NCBI GenBank assembly: GCA_958296405.1 | Contig: OY282519.1 | Coordinates: 3,332,132 to 3,396,131 of the forward strand | Direction: 5' to 3' | DNA from: an uncultured Pseudomonadales bacterium | GTDB taxonomy: Bacteria; Pseudomonadota; Gammaproteobacteria; Pseudomonadales; Azotimanducaceae | DNA: 64,000 nt | Part shown: positions 37,839 through 45,906 of the stretch, piece by piece | Layout of the letters: every line of letters starts with the position of its first letter | Numbering within the stretch: the stretch's first letter is position 1 | Translations under genes and position numbers: made by a program | Notes under the pieces: model-generated | Seen by the model: only the letters and a program-made list of their open reading frames with translations | Told to the model about the DNA's origin: nothing | The model's database searches: none

Positions 37839-38171
37839 CGCATGGGCGCCGCGCGGTGGTGTCCAACCTAGACGACCATCTCCGCAACCACGGCGTCATC
37901 GCTTTGGCAGCGCCAGTCGCGCTGAGCCCGGCCTGTGATTTGGTGCCCTCGCCAGTCGTCGCGACCGCGACAATCTGCTCAGCGGCGTGGGCCGGTTTCT
38001 GCTCTCCCAAAGCGAAGCCGCCGCGATTTTCGACGCTGTGCGCACAACTGTGAACGCGTGGTGGCGAGAGGTGTTGCGGCACGCTGGCGCCAGCAACGCG
38101 GATTGCGACGCCGTCGCCAGCGCCTTCGACTATGTCGGGTTGACGCAGCGCTGCGCTGCGGCACTATGCTA
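37828..38171 (+). pseudogene. hipA: hipA toxin relic with internal deletion and frameshift
   Basis: The start ATG overlaps the hipB stop and reads MTSDAWAP, a HipA-like N-terminus. Within a few codons the sequence jumps to the late HipA motif SNLDDHLRNHG...LSPACDLVPSP in another frame (37862-37953). A further frame change leads to the HipA C-terminal helices (LLSQSEAAAIFDAVRTTVNAWW, ADCDAVASAFDYVGL, 37995-38145). The kinase core is therefore deleted and the toxin must be dead. The IS630 element begins at the very end of this relic, and the final TAG uses its first base. Confidence 0.8.
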
Positions 38172-39371
38172 GTGTAGTGTCGCAAGCAAACCATTGATTA
38201 CGCTCGGGCGGTTGTGTCAGGATGCGGTCGGCAAGGTTTTGGGGAGCGAGGGCATGCGGGCAGCGCCGAGGATAGAGGTGCCGGAAGGGGATCGGGAGAA
38301 GCTTGAGCGGTGGTCGTCGTCGCGCAGCGCATCGGTTCGGCTGCGGGAACGGGCGCTGATCGTGCTGAAGGCGTCGGAGGGGATGACGAACAAGGAGATC
38401 GCGGCGGAGCTGGGAGCGGAAGCGAACAAGGTGGGGCGCTGGCGCCGGCGGTACGCGGAGGAGGGCTTGGCGGGGATCGCGAAGGAACGGGCGCGTGGCG
38501 GCAACCAGGGCGGCCGGAGCGACGCGGAGCGGGCGGCGCTGCGCAGCCGGATCGTGGAGGCGACGACGACGCGGCTGCCGAAGGACGCGACGCAGTGGTC
38601 GTGCCGGTCGATGGCGCGGGAGACGGGGGCGTCGCGGGACTTCGTGAGCCGGACATGGCGGGCGCGCGGCCTGAAGCCGCACCTGTCGCGGACCTTCAAG
38701 CTGAGCAGCGACCCGCGCTTCGAGGAGAAGCTGCGCGACGTGGTGGGCCTGTACTTGGATCCGCCGGAGAACGCGGCGGTGTTCAGCTTCGACGAGAAGA
38801 GCTCGATCCAGGCGCTGGACCGGACGCAGCCGGGGCTGCCGATGAAGAAGGGGCGCTGCGGGACCGCGACGCACGACTACAAGCGGCACGGCACGACGTC
38901 GCTGTTCGCGGCGCTGAACCTGGCGTCGGGCGAGGTGGTCGGCCGGTCCTTCCGCCGCCACCGCCACCAAGAGGTGCTGCGCTTCCTGCGCGAGGTGGAG
39001 AGGGCGGCGCCGCCAGAGCAAGACATCCACATCGTCCTCGACAACTACGCCACCCACAAGCACGAGAAGGTGAGGAAGTGGGTGGAGCGGAAGAAGCGCG
39101 TCCACCTCCACTTCACGCCCACCAGCGCGTCGTGGCTGAACCTCGTGGAGCGCTTCTTCGCGCGGCTGACCGAGCAGCGCCTGCGGCGCGGCGCGTTCAC
39201 CTCGGTGTGCCATCTGGAGAAGAGCCTCCGGCAGTACTTGGACGCCTGCAACGAGAACCCGCGGCCGCTGGTCTGGACGAAGTCGGCCGAAGAGATCCTC
39301 GACAAGGTCGGGCGCGCGCGGGCGAGCTTGGCAGCAGAGACTTAATCAACGCTATGTTGGCGACACTACAC
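38172..39371 (+). mobile_element. IS630-family insertion sequence, 1,200 bp
   Basis: Terminal inverted repeats begin GTGTAGTGTCGC at 38172 and end with its complement at 39371, with weaker similarity continuing inward. A TA dinucleotide flanks both ends (38170-38171 and 39372-39373), the target duplication expected of IS630/Tc1-mariner elements. One intact transposase fills the element, so it may still be active. Confidence 0.9.
38254..39345 (+). CDS. IS630-family transposase
   Basis: The protein has 363 residues from the ATG at 38254, behind a GGGGAG ribosome site. A longer frame from a TTG at 38194 is possible. An N-terminal helix-turn-helix region (LRERALIVLKASEGMTNKEIAAELG) is followed by the DDE catalytic core: D180 (FSFDEKSS), D263 (IVLDNYATH) and E299 (WLNLVERFF). 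The 35 residues between the last two acids are within the range of the family. No frameshift or stop interrupts it. It performs cut-and-paste transposition into TA sites. Confidence 0.93.
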   Translation: MRAAPRIEVPEGDREKLERWSSSRSASVRLRERALIVLKASEGMTNKEIAAELGAEANKVGRWRRRYAEEGLAGIAKERARGGNQGGRSDAERAALRSRIVEATTTRLPKDATQWSCRSMARETGASRDFVSRTWRARGLKPHLSRTFKLSSDPRFEEKLRDVVGLYLDPPENAAVFSFDEKSSIQALDRTQPGLPMKKGRCGTATHDYKRHGTTSLFAALNLASGEVVGRSFRRHRHQEVLRFLREVERAAPPEQDIHIVLDNYATHKHEKVRKWVERKKRVHLHFTPTSASWLNLVERFFARLTEQRLRRGAFTSVCHLEKSLRQYLDACNENPRPLVWTKSAEEILDKVGRARASLAAET

Positions 39372-39800
39372 TAGCTGCGATCTGAAGGTGGTCGGCGTCA
39401 GCACGGGAATGTCGAGAGTCCCGTCAAGCGCCAGCAGGTCGCCATCGCCGGTCACGAGAGCGTCGGCAGCGGCCGAAAGGGCCAACGCCAAGAACATGCG
39501 GTCGCCCGGGTCACGGCAATCTGGCACATCAACCGGCTCGCGAACGATCACGACCTCGCACCAAGGCAGGTACTCTCCGAGCATATCGTCGCGTTCGGCG
39601 GCGCTGAGCCGGAATTTCGGGTAGCCGAGCACTCGAACAAACTCTGTGGCGGTCTGAGCGCTCGCCAGTGGCGTCATGCGCCCAAACTGCCAAGCATCGA
39701 CAAGCCACCCCAGCGAACGATGGCCAAACAGCAGAGCGGAGACAAGGACGTTGGTGTCCAGCACGACCCGCGGTCGGATCAGTCGTGTCGCCTCGCCCAC
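39366..39800 (-). CDS. PIN-domain toxin (VapC-like), C-terminus altered by IS
   Basis: This 144-residue PIN ribonuclease has the acidic cluster of the family: VVLDTNVLVSALL (about residue 15), ATEFVRVL (about 53), DCRDPGDRMFLALAL (about 100) and LVTGDGDLLAL (about 118). The last codons (CTA GTG TAG on the coding strand) come from the TA duplication and the IS630 terminal repeat, so the natural C-terminus has been replaced by about two residues. The catalytic core is intact. Its start overlaps the antitoxin gene by 22 bases, as in toxin-antitoxin operons. Confidence 0.85.
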   Translation of the reverse strand: MGEATRLIRPRVVLDTNVLVSALLFGHRSLGWLVDAWQFGRMTPLASAQTATEFVRVLGYPKFRLSAAERDDMLGEYLPWCEVVIVREPVDVPDCRDPGDRMFLALALSAAADALVTGDGDLLALDGTLDIPVLTPTTFRSQLV

Positions 39801-40003
39801 GCCACGGCGTCCTTCACATCCTCTTCGGTGATGCCGAGTTCCGCCAGTTTCCGGCGCACTGCGTCGGCCCGGCTGAGCCGCAAGGGAACCAATACGATCC
39901 GACCGTTCTCCTCGCTCGCGCTGAAGCAGTCCACACCCGGAAACAACGCCAACAGCTTATCGGGCAGCGTGAGTTGTTTCGTTGCCGTTAGTTTCGCCAA
40001 CAT
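39779..40003 (-). CDS. AbrB/SpoVT-type antitoxin
   Basis: The product has 74 residues starting MLAKLTATKQLTLPDKLL, a swapped-hairpin AbrB DNA-binding fold, followed by a charged helix that would cover the toxin (RADAVRRKLAELGITEEDVKDAVAWAR). The frame is open upstream to 40147, but the family N-terminus begins at 40003. It precedes and overlaps the PIN toxin gene, so the pair is a VapBC-like module. It probably represses its own operon. Confidence 0.8.
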   Translation of the reverse strand: MLAKLTATKQLTLPDKLLALFPGVDCFSASEENGRIVLVPLRLSRADAVRRKLAELGITEEDVKDAVAWARRHD

Positions 40004-40222
40004 CGTGATGGCCCCATCCACATCACAGTCCCCGTAGTGTAACTCCAAGCTCGCGACTTCTAGCTGGCAGCCGGCGCCGGCTTGCCGCGCGATTGGGCTG
40101 CGGCGGAGATGGGGCAGTGGCGGATCGGTGCCTAGCGCGCCAAGCAACCCGTCTTGCTACAGCGCGTTTCAGGCTTCCTATGCTGACGCGCATCGAGCGA
40201 GGGGCGCGACACCACCGGCAAC

Positions 40223-40774
40223 TCACTCGGTGGATGGCGGCTCGAGCGCGGGCCATGCAAAGCCCAGTTCGCAGTTCACGGCGCTGGCGCCCGGGTCATC
40301 CACGATCATTTCGATGGGGAGCGTTGCGCCGGCCGGCAGCGACTCGAGCGCTGCGCCACCGCGCCAGTACGCCGCCGGCGCGCGGGGCTGTTCCGCCACC
40401 AAGCCGCCGTCGATGTCTGTGAAGCGCGCCAAGAGCGTCGGCAGGGGCTGCGGGTACTCGGCGTGGTTGGTGATGGTGGCGCTCACGATGAGGCCGGGGC
40501 CGCGGGGATGCCACCGCGCCTCGACGGCACCGGCCGACCAAGCCGCGAGTGAGCGCAGCGGCGGCAACTCGCAACCGAAGACCGCGCAGCCAACCGCATA
40601 GACCGGGCGCAGCGCCGGCGTTCGGGCACCGTGCTCGAACCACAGCCACAGCGCTTGCGCGGCGAGGGCGACCACGCCGAGGGCCGCAGCAGACGCGAGC
40701 CAAGCCACGCCGACGCGCCGGCTGCCGGCCGAGCCTCGACGCGCCGGCGCCAAGGCATCCCCAGAGGCTGGCAC
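40223..40774 (-). CDS. DUF3426-type membrane-anchored protein lacking the zinc ribbon
   Basis: The product has 183 residues: a short basic N-terminus, one membrane segment (WLASAAALGVVALAAQALWLWFE), a conserved region around AVGCAVFGCELPPLRS, and a beta-rich periplasmic domain (LIVSATITNHAEYPQPLPTLL, GATLPIEMIVDDP). This matches the C-terminal half of gammaproteobacterial DUF3426 proteins, which usually begin with an MJ0042-type zinc ribbon. No ribbon is encoded upstream. It follows prmA, as in Pseudomonas-type genomes. Function unknown. Confidence 0.65.
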   Translation of the reverse strand: MPASGDALAPARRGSAGSRRVGVAWLASAAALGVVALAAQALWLWFEHGARTPALRPVYAVGCAVFGCELPPLRSLAAWSAGAVEARWHPRGPGLIVSATITNHAEYPQPLPTLLARFTDIDGGLVAEQPRAPAAYWRGGAALESLPAGATLPIEMIVDDPGASAVNCELGFAWPALEPPSTE

Positions 40775-40853
40775 CGCTAGCGCTGCCCCGCGGCGTCATC
40801 GCCGCTCCAACAGGCGGCACGGCAGCGGCGCAAGCGGGATGCGCCCAGCGGCG

Positions 40854-41717
40854 TCACGCCAGCCGCCGCGAACCGCTGAGCAAGGCCCAGCCGTCCATGT
40901 TGCCCGAAGCGGAAACGACTAGGCCCTGCGCCGCGTACTCGGCTTCCACCCCCGGCACCTGATGCTCAAGGATTCCGCTCAACGCCAGTTCCCCACCGGC
41001 AGCGACGCTCTCGACAAGACCCTCGACCAGCGCCACCAACGTTGCGGAGAAGATATTGGCGATCACCACATCAAAGGCCGCGGGCCGATAAGCATCGCTG
41101 GCCATCGTTTCCACGGCAACGCCATTGCGGCGAGCGTTGTCGGCCGTCGCCACAAGCGCCTGCGGGTCGGCATCCACGGCGACGACGCGCTCGGCGCCCA
41201 GCAGTTTCGCGGCGATGGCGAGGATGCCGCTGCCACAGCCAAAGTCCAGCACTGCCTTAGCCATCAGCGAGCGCGATGCCAGCCAATCGAGGCAGAGTTG
41301 CGTGGTTGGATGGGCGCCCGTGCCGAACGCCATGCCGGGATCCAGCCGCAACACCACGGGCGCCGCCGGCGCCGGCGCGTCCAGCGGCGCAACGGCCAGC
41401 CGCCCAAACTGGCGCGTCGGCGCGAAACGGCGCCACGTCTCGGACCAATCCCGGTCTGCCACGAACTCGACTTGCACCGCGGCGCCGGCGAACGCTTCCC
41501 GCGCAACCGCGAGCTCCGCATCAAGGGAAAAGAGGGCAGCCACCCGCGCTTGGCGCCATGCAGCCAGGTTCGGGGGCGCATTGGGCGCTGGCTCGATGAT
41601 GGGCGCATCGCCGGCGTCCTGCCAAGTCACGGCCACCGCGCCCCGCGCCGTCAGCGCTTCGCCGAGCGCCGCGGCGGCGCTGCCCGGAACGCTGCCAGAG
41701 AGCCGCAACCAAGGCAC
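40854..41717 (-). CDS. prmA: ribosomal protein L11 methyltransferase
   Basis: The 287-residue protein has a GTG start (VPWLRLSG). The SAM-binding core follows LRLDPGMAFGTGAHPTTQLCL and contains VLDFGCGSGILAIAA, then VVAVDADPQAL. The catalytic-loop segment VIANIFSATLVAL departs slightly from the usual ANIL. It trimethylates ribosomal protein L11. It starts seven bases after accB on the same strand; the usual intervening accC gene is missing. Confidence 0.92.
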   Translation of the reverse strand: MPWLRLSGSVPGSAAAALGEALTARGAVAVTWQDAGDAPIIEPAPNAPPNLAAWRQARVAALFSLDAELAVAREAFAGAAVQVEFVADRDWSETWRRFAPTRQFGRLAVAPLDAPAPAAPVVLRLDPGMAFGTGAHPTTQLCLDWLASRSLMAKAVLDFGCGSGILAIAAKLLGAERVVAVDADPQALVATADNARRNGVAVETMASDAYRPAAFDVVIANIFSATLVALVEGLVESVAAGGELALSGILEHQVPGVEAEYAAQGLVVSASGNMDGWALLSGSRRLA

Positions 41718-41724
41718 CGCCGGC

Positions 41725-42144
41725 TCAGGCGATGCGGAACAACGGTGTGCCAGCCTCGATGGCGCGGCCGTTCTCGAGCAACACCGCCACCACCTTGCCG
41801 GCGGTGTCGGCTTCCACGCGGTTCATCATCTTCATGCTCTCGATGATGCACAGCACGTCCCCGGCCTGCACGTCCTGCCCCTCAACGACGAAGGGTGGCT
41901 CGCCGGGCGCCGGCGAGCGATAGAAGGTGCCGGAGACCGGCGCCGAGACCACTTGGCCACGCGGCGGCGCATCCACCGCCGGGGGTGCCGGCGTCGAGGC
42001 GGACGTCCCGGTCGCCGGCACCAGCGGCGTGGCCGAGGGCGCACTCACAATGCGCACAGATTCGTCGCCGCCACGCACCTCCAGCTCGGCAATGCCGGCT
42101 TCGCGCACCAGCTCGATGAGCTTCTTCACCTTTCGCAAATCCAA
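41725..42144 (-). CDS. accB: biotin carboxyl carrier protein of acetyl-CoA carboxylase
   Basis: The product has 139 residues from a TTG at 42144 that gives the canonical N-terminus (M)DLRKVKKLIELVREAGIAELEV. A longer frame to 42285 translates to unlikely Arg/Trp-rich sequence. An Ala/Pro/Thr-rich hinge (about 45-70) leads to the biotinyl domain, with the modified Lys in IESMKMMNRVEAD. It carries the carboxyl group in the first step of fatty acid synthesis. It sits between aroQ and prmA, without accC. Confidence 0.93.
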   Translation of the reverse strand: MDLRKVKKLIELVREAGIAELEVRGGDESVRIVSAPSATPLVPATGTSASTPAPPAVDAPPRGQVVSAPVSGTFYRSPAPGEPPFVVEGQDVQAGDVLCIIESMKMMNRVEADTAGKVVAVLLENGRAIEAGTPLFRIA

Positions 42145-42190
42145 TCTCGTGGCCCTCGCTGCTTCCTTTGTTCGCCCGTGTCCGTGCGCT

Positions 42191-42667
42191 TTAGGTCTCG
42201 TTCGGCGCCAGCTGCCCGGCATCCACATCCGCCTCCGAGGCCGCCATGGCGGCTGCCAGCGCGTACTCGTAGCCAGCGCTGCCAAAGCCGCAGATCACCC
42301 CACGCGCGATGTCCGACAGGTACGAGTGGCGGCGGAACGCCTCGCGCGCGTGGACGTTGGAGAGATGCACCTCGATGAACGGCAGCGCAACCGCCAGGAA
42401 GGCGTCGCGCAACGCCACGCTTGTGTGCGTGAAGGCACCGGGGTTGATGATGACAAAACTCATGCCACCCGCCGGCGCGCCCTGCACGGCCTCCACCAAT
42501 TCATGTTCGGCGTTGCTCTGCAGCGTCATGACCTCATGGCCGCGCTTGGCCGCCACCTCGCGCAGCCGCGCTTCAATATCTGCCAAGGTGTCCGCGCCGT
42601 AGTGCTCTGGCTCGCGGGCACCGAGCAAGTTCAGGTTCGGGCCGTTCAGCACCAAGATGCGCGCCAT
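42191..42667 (-). CDS. aroQ: 3-dehydroquinate dehydratase, type II
   Basis: The protein has 158 residues from the ATG at 42667 ([20 protein letters not shown]), with AGGGA upstream. Key segments include the Tyr-containing lid (EHYGADTL), [10 protein letters not shown] (catalytic Asn/His region) and [32 protein letters not shown]. It catalyses the third step of the shikimate pathway. The aroQ-accB order is a classic gammaproteobacterial arrangement. Confidence 0.95.
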   Translation of the reverse strand: MARILVLNGPNLNLLGAREPEHYGADTLADIEARLREVAAKRGHEVMTLQSNAEHELVEAVQGAPAGGMSFVIINPGAFTHTSVALRDAFLAVALPFIEVHLSNVHAREAFRRHSYLSDIARGVICGFGSAGYEYALAAAMAASEADVDAGQLAPNET

Positions 42668-42767
42668 CCCAGTTTCCCTAGCCAGCGGCGCGGGCTGCGT
42701 CAGCGCCCACTCCGTTTCTGATGCAGTTAGCCGCAAGATAACCGCAAGTTAGGAGAAGTTCCAGCCT

Positions 42768-44453
42768 TCATGTGCGAGCATCGGCAGATTCCACCGTGTC
42801 GATGACGATGGCCGGCGTGAGCACCTGCGGCAACAAGACCGGCGCCCCGTCCGGCGGATAGTAGACATACAGCGGCACGCCGTTGCGGCCGAAGCTCTCC
42901 AGCGCTGTGGTGATGGCCGGATCGGCATTCGTCCAGTCTGCCTTCACCTGCTCGATGCTGCGTTCCCCGAAGAAATCTTGGATGCGCTCTGTGCCAAGCG
43001 TGGAGCGTTCGTTGGCGAGGCAGGTGATGCACCACGCCGCCGTGAAGTTCAGGAACACGGGGCGGCCCGCGGCGCGATGCGCGGCCACCTCGTCCATTGC
43101 AAAGCTGTCGCTGGCCGGCGCCGCTTCCGCTTTCATGCCCGGCGCGGCCCAAATGGCGACGGCGGCCACCACCGCCACCCCGGCCCAAGTGGCCGGCAGG
43201 CGGGCGCCCCGCCCCCACGCCAACCACGCGAGAAAACCCGTTGCCACGCAGGCGCTCAGCGTTGCCGCCACGGCCCCGGCGCCAGACTGCCGCGCCGCCA
43301 CCCACAACAGCCAAACCACGGTGAGCAGCATGGGGAACGCCATCGCCTGCTTCAAGGTCACCATCCACGGCCCCGGCCGCGGCAGCCGCCGGGCCACGGG
43401 CGGGAGGGTGGTGACGAGCACATACGGCAACGCCATGCCCACCCCCAAGGCGGCCATTACGCCCAGCAGCGCCCATGTGGATTGGCTCAAGCCGTAGCCC
43501 AGCGCCACGCCCATGAACGGCACGGTGCAGGGCGTGGCCGCCACCACCGCCAGCACGCCGGTGGCGAAGTGGCCGACTTGGCCGCCGGACACGCCGAACG
43601 CCGGCATCTCCAAAAAGCCCAGCAGATTGAGCGCCAGCACGAAGAAGAGGATGGCCATGCCGGCCACGAACCCCGGCGCCTGCAGCTGAAAGCCCCAGCC
43701 CACCGCTTCTCCGCTCGCCTTGAAGATGGCGAGGGCCGCGCCGAGGGCGATGAACGCCGTCAACACGCCGGCCGCGTAGCCCAGCGCATGCCGCCCGCGC
43801 CCGACGCCACCACCCAACAGCGACAGCACTTTGATGGAGAGCACCGGAAAGACGCAAGGCATCAGGTTGAGGATGAGGCCGCCGAGGAACGCGCCGCCGA
43901 GCGCCGCCAGGAGGCCGGCGTTCGCCGTCGCCACCGCGCCAACGGCAGCGCCATCCGCGGCGACAGCCTCGCCACCCTCAGCGCCCGCGCCGCCCAGTGA
44001 TGCGACAGCAAACGTGAACGACCTCTTCTCCGGCGGATAGCACAAGCCATAGTCCGCGCAGCCTTGGTACTCGATGCCAACCTCAACGTGGTCGCCAGCG
44101 GTGGCCAGCACCGGCGCGCTCACGGTCACGCCACCGTAGTACACCTCGACATCGCCGAAGAACTCATCGGTCTTGTCGATGCCGGCTGGGATGACGAGCT
44201 CGCCCAACTCGGCCCCGCCCTGCGCCTCGAACCGGAACCGCTCCCGGTACAGGTAGTAGCCATCTGGCATGCGCCACTGCGCCACCACCTCGCCATCCGG
44301 CGCCAACGCGGCCTCCAAGACGAAGGCTTCATCCACGGGCAGGAAATCCGGCGTCGCCAAGGCATCGCCTTGGCTAGAGAACGGATTTTCGGCGGCGTGC
44401 GCGAACACGGCGACGAAGGCCGCGAGCAGCGGCCAAGCGATGCGTGGCGACAT
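42768..44453 (-). CDS. dsbD: thiol:disulfide interchange protein DsbD
   Basis: The protein has 561 residues from the ATG at 44453, which opens a signal peptide (SPRIAWPLLAAFVAVFAHA). The N-terminal periplasmic domain has the redox Cys pair in GCADYGLCYPPEKR. The central eight-helix domain has LNLMPCVFPVLSIKVLS and ATPCTVPFMG. The C-terminal thioredoxin-like domain has FTAAWCITC. All three Cys pairs are present, so it should carry electrons from cytoplasmic thioredoxin to periplasmic disulfides. The C-terminal CITC differs from the CVAC of E. coli. Longer upstream frames up to 44849 look noncoding. Confidence 0.93.
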   Translation of the reverse strand: MSPRIAWPLLAAFVAVFAHAAENPFSSQGDALATPDFLPVDEAFVLEAALAPDGEVVAQWRMPDGYYLYRERFRFEAQGGAELGELVIPAGIDKTDEFFGDVEVYYGGVTVSAPVLATAGDHVEVGIEYQGCADYGLCYPPEKRSFTFAVASLGGAGAEGGEAVAADGAAVGAVATANAGLLAALGGAFLGGLILNLMPCVFPVLSIKVLSLLGGGVGRGRHALGYAAGVLTAFIALGAALAIFKASGEAVGWGFQLQAPGFVAGMAILFFVLALNLLGFLEMPAFGVSGGQVGHFATGVLAVVAATPCTVPFMGVALGYGLSQSTWALLGVMAALGVGMALPYVLVTTLPPVARRLPRPGPWMVTLKQAMAFPMLLTVVWLLWVAARQSGAGAVAATLSACVATGFLAWLAWGRGARLPATWAGVAVVAAVAIWAAPGMKAEAAPASDSFAMDEVAAHRAAGRPVFLNFTAAWCITCLANERSTLGTERIQDFFGERSIEQVKADWTNADPAITTALESFGRNGVPLYVYYPPDGAPVLLPQVLTPAIVIDTVESADART

Positions 44454-44732
44454 GGCTTGGTGTGGAATGTCGTAGGTGTGCATATCGTGCATCAAAACGC
44501 CGGCGAAGTGGGCGACCCCAGCGGCGGGCACTGCCAAGGGCCACTGGCTTGCGCCATCGGGCCCAAGCGGCAGCGCTTCGGCGCGCCGCAAGCCATCCAC
44601 ACTGTGCCGGTTCAGATGTTCTGGTTCGGATAGATGCGGCACTGCACCGGCGCCATGATGCCGGCGGAAGGCGCATGGTTGTTCGATGCGAGAAGAGGTC
44701 GATGACTTTTTCTGCATGAGCTGTGGTTCTTC

Positions 44733-44861
44733 ATGCGGGCGCGTAAGGCGCGTAAGAAGCACTGGCTGTTTCCGGCCGTGGTGACGATGCTCGCGCTGGG
44801 CGGGCTGATCGTGCTGGGACAGAGCAGCGCGGTCGCGCCGATGGTCCACACCGTCTTCTAG
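44733..44861 (+). CDS. DUF5989-like membrane micro-protein, 5' end apparently frameshifted
   Basis: From the ATG at 44733 the frame gives 42 residues: a basic start (MRARKARKKHWLFP), one membrane helix and the ending APMVHTVF, matching the pattern of the DUF5989 micro-protein family. The frame remains open upstream as FLHELWFF. A good ribosome site (AGAAGAGG, about 44690-44697) precedes an ATG at 44702 that reads MTFSA then stops. Removing one T from the T5 run at 44707-44711 would fuse these into MTFLHELWFFMRARKARKKH, the full-length family form of 49 residues. Either an indel, a sequencing error or slippage is involved. Family members are often found near polysaccharide genes. Confidence 0.6.
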   Translation: MRARKARKKHWLFPAVVTMLALGGLIVLGQSSAVAPMVHTVF

Positions 44862-45148
44862 CCCTCCGAAAGACGTGCATGTCCTCGGCCTCTCGGCCTT
44901 CCTTCGCGACAGCGCCGCGGCCCTAGCGGATGGAGGAATCGTCGCCGCCTAGGATGAGCGCTTCAGGCGCAAGCAGCGCGATTCGGACCATGCCGTCACC
45001 TTCGCGGCCATCAGGAGCGCCGGAGTGCCAATGCCCCCCCCACTCCAACGCGCTGCGGCTGGTCGGCTGCAGCGCGGGCGCGGTGAACCGGCACACACTC
45101 GCGTTAGCCGCGCTACACTTGTCGCTTCGCCAACGGTTCCCGCGAGGA

Positions 45149-45859
45149 GTGCCAGCCCTGCGTTGCGTACGCCCCCAGCCGCTGTGGCTCTGCATCGTCC
45201 TGCCCATCTTGGCCGCTGGATGCCAAGTGCAGTCGTGCCCGGCGCCACCGCCTACGCCAACGGCGCGGACGCCGCAGCCCACCGCCGAGCAGCTGCGCGC
45301 CGCCAGGGTGGAGGGGCTGCTGTTGCGCGCCGAGCGCGCGGTTGACGAGGGACGCCTGACGCAACCACCCGTAGACAACGCGCACGATGCGTATCGTTCG
45401 GTGCTGGCCGTGGCACCAGACAATGCCGACGCACGCAACGGCCTAGAGCGCATCGTCGAGCAATTCATTGAGGCAGCGCGCCACGCCATCGACGAAGAAC
45501 GCTGGAACGCTGCTGAAGTGCTGCTAGGTGAAGCCGCTGCCGTGGATGCGGAGCATCCGGGGCTGGCGTCGGTGCGCAGCCAACTGCACAACATGCGCCG
45601 CGCCGAACGCCGCCACTTGGACTTAGCCGTCGCCGCAGTGCGTGAGCAACGGCCGGCTGCCGCCGCGGAACTGGCCGCATTTGGCGCGTTGGCGCGAAAT
45701 CCGCAAGCCAGGGTGGTGATTCGCGCCGGCAGCGACGCGCAAGGGCGTTGGATGTACGAGCAACTCAATCGCGCTCCAGGGGAGCGACGCATCCGCGGCG
45801 AAATCGAGATCGGCTCACCGCCCCGCGTGACGCTGATGATCCTGCCAGCGGGCGCGTGA
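45149..45859 (+). CDS. lipoprotein with TPR-like helical region
   Basis: A lipoprotein signal (PLWLCIVLPILAAGC) is followed by a Pro/Thr-rich linker and helices resembling tetratricopeptide repeats (YRSVLAVAPDNADARNGLERIVEQF, AEVLLGEAAAVDAEHPGLASVRSQL). The C-terminus is a small strand-rich tail (ARVVIRAGSDAQGRW). The start is uncertain: the frame is open to 44930, and GTG at 45149 is chosen because it places the signal sequence near the N-terminus. It lies 47 bases upstream of the DUF2333 gene and is probably co-transcribed with it. Function unknown. Confidence 0.6.
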   Translation: MPALRCVRPQPLWLCIVLPILAAGCQVQSCPAPPPTPTARTPQPTAEQLRAARVEGLLLRAERAVDEGRLTQPPVDNAHDAYRSVLAVAPDNADARNGLERIVEQFIEAARHAIDEERWNAAEVLLGEAAAVDAEHPGLASVRSQLHNMRRAERRHLDLAVAAVREQRPAAAAELAAFGALARNPQARVVIRAGSDAQGRWMYEQLNRAPGERRIRGEIEIGSPPRVTLMILPAGA

Positions 45860-45906
45860 AGGATGGCCATGCTTAGGCCGGCCGCGCACCGCACTTGGAG
45901 CGCTTC

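Noticed and set aside
43200-43240. CITC instead of CVAC in the C-terminal DsbD domain considered unusual
   Set aside because: The intervening residues vary in DsbD/thioredoxin-like proteins; both cysteines are kept.
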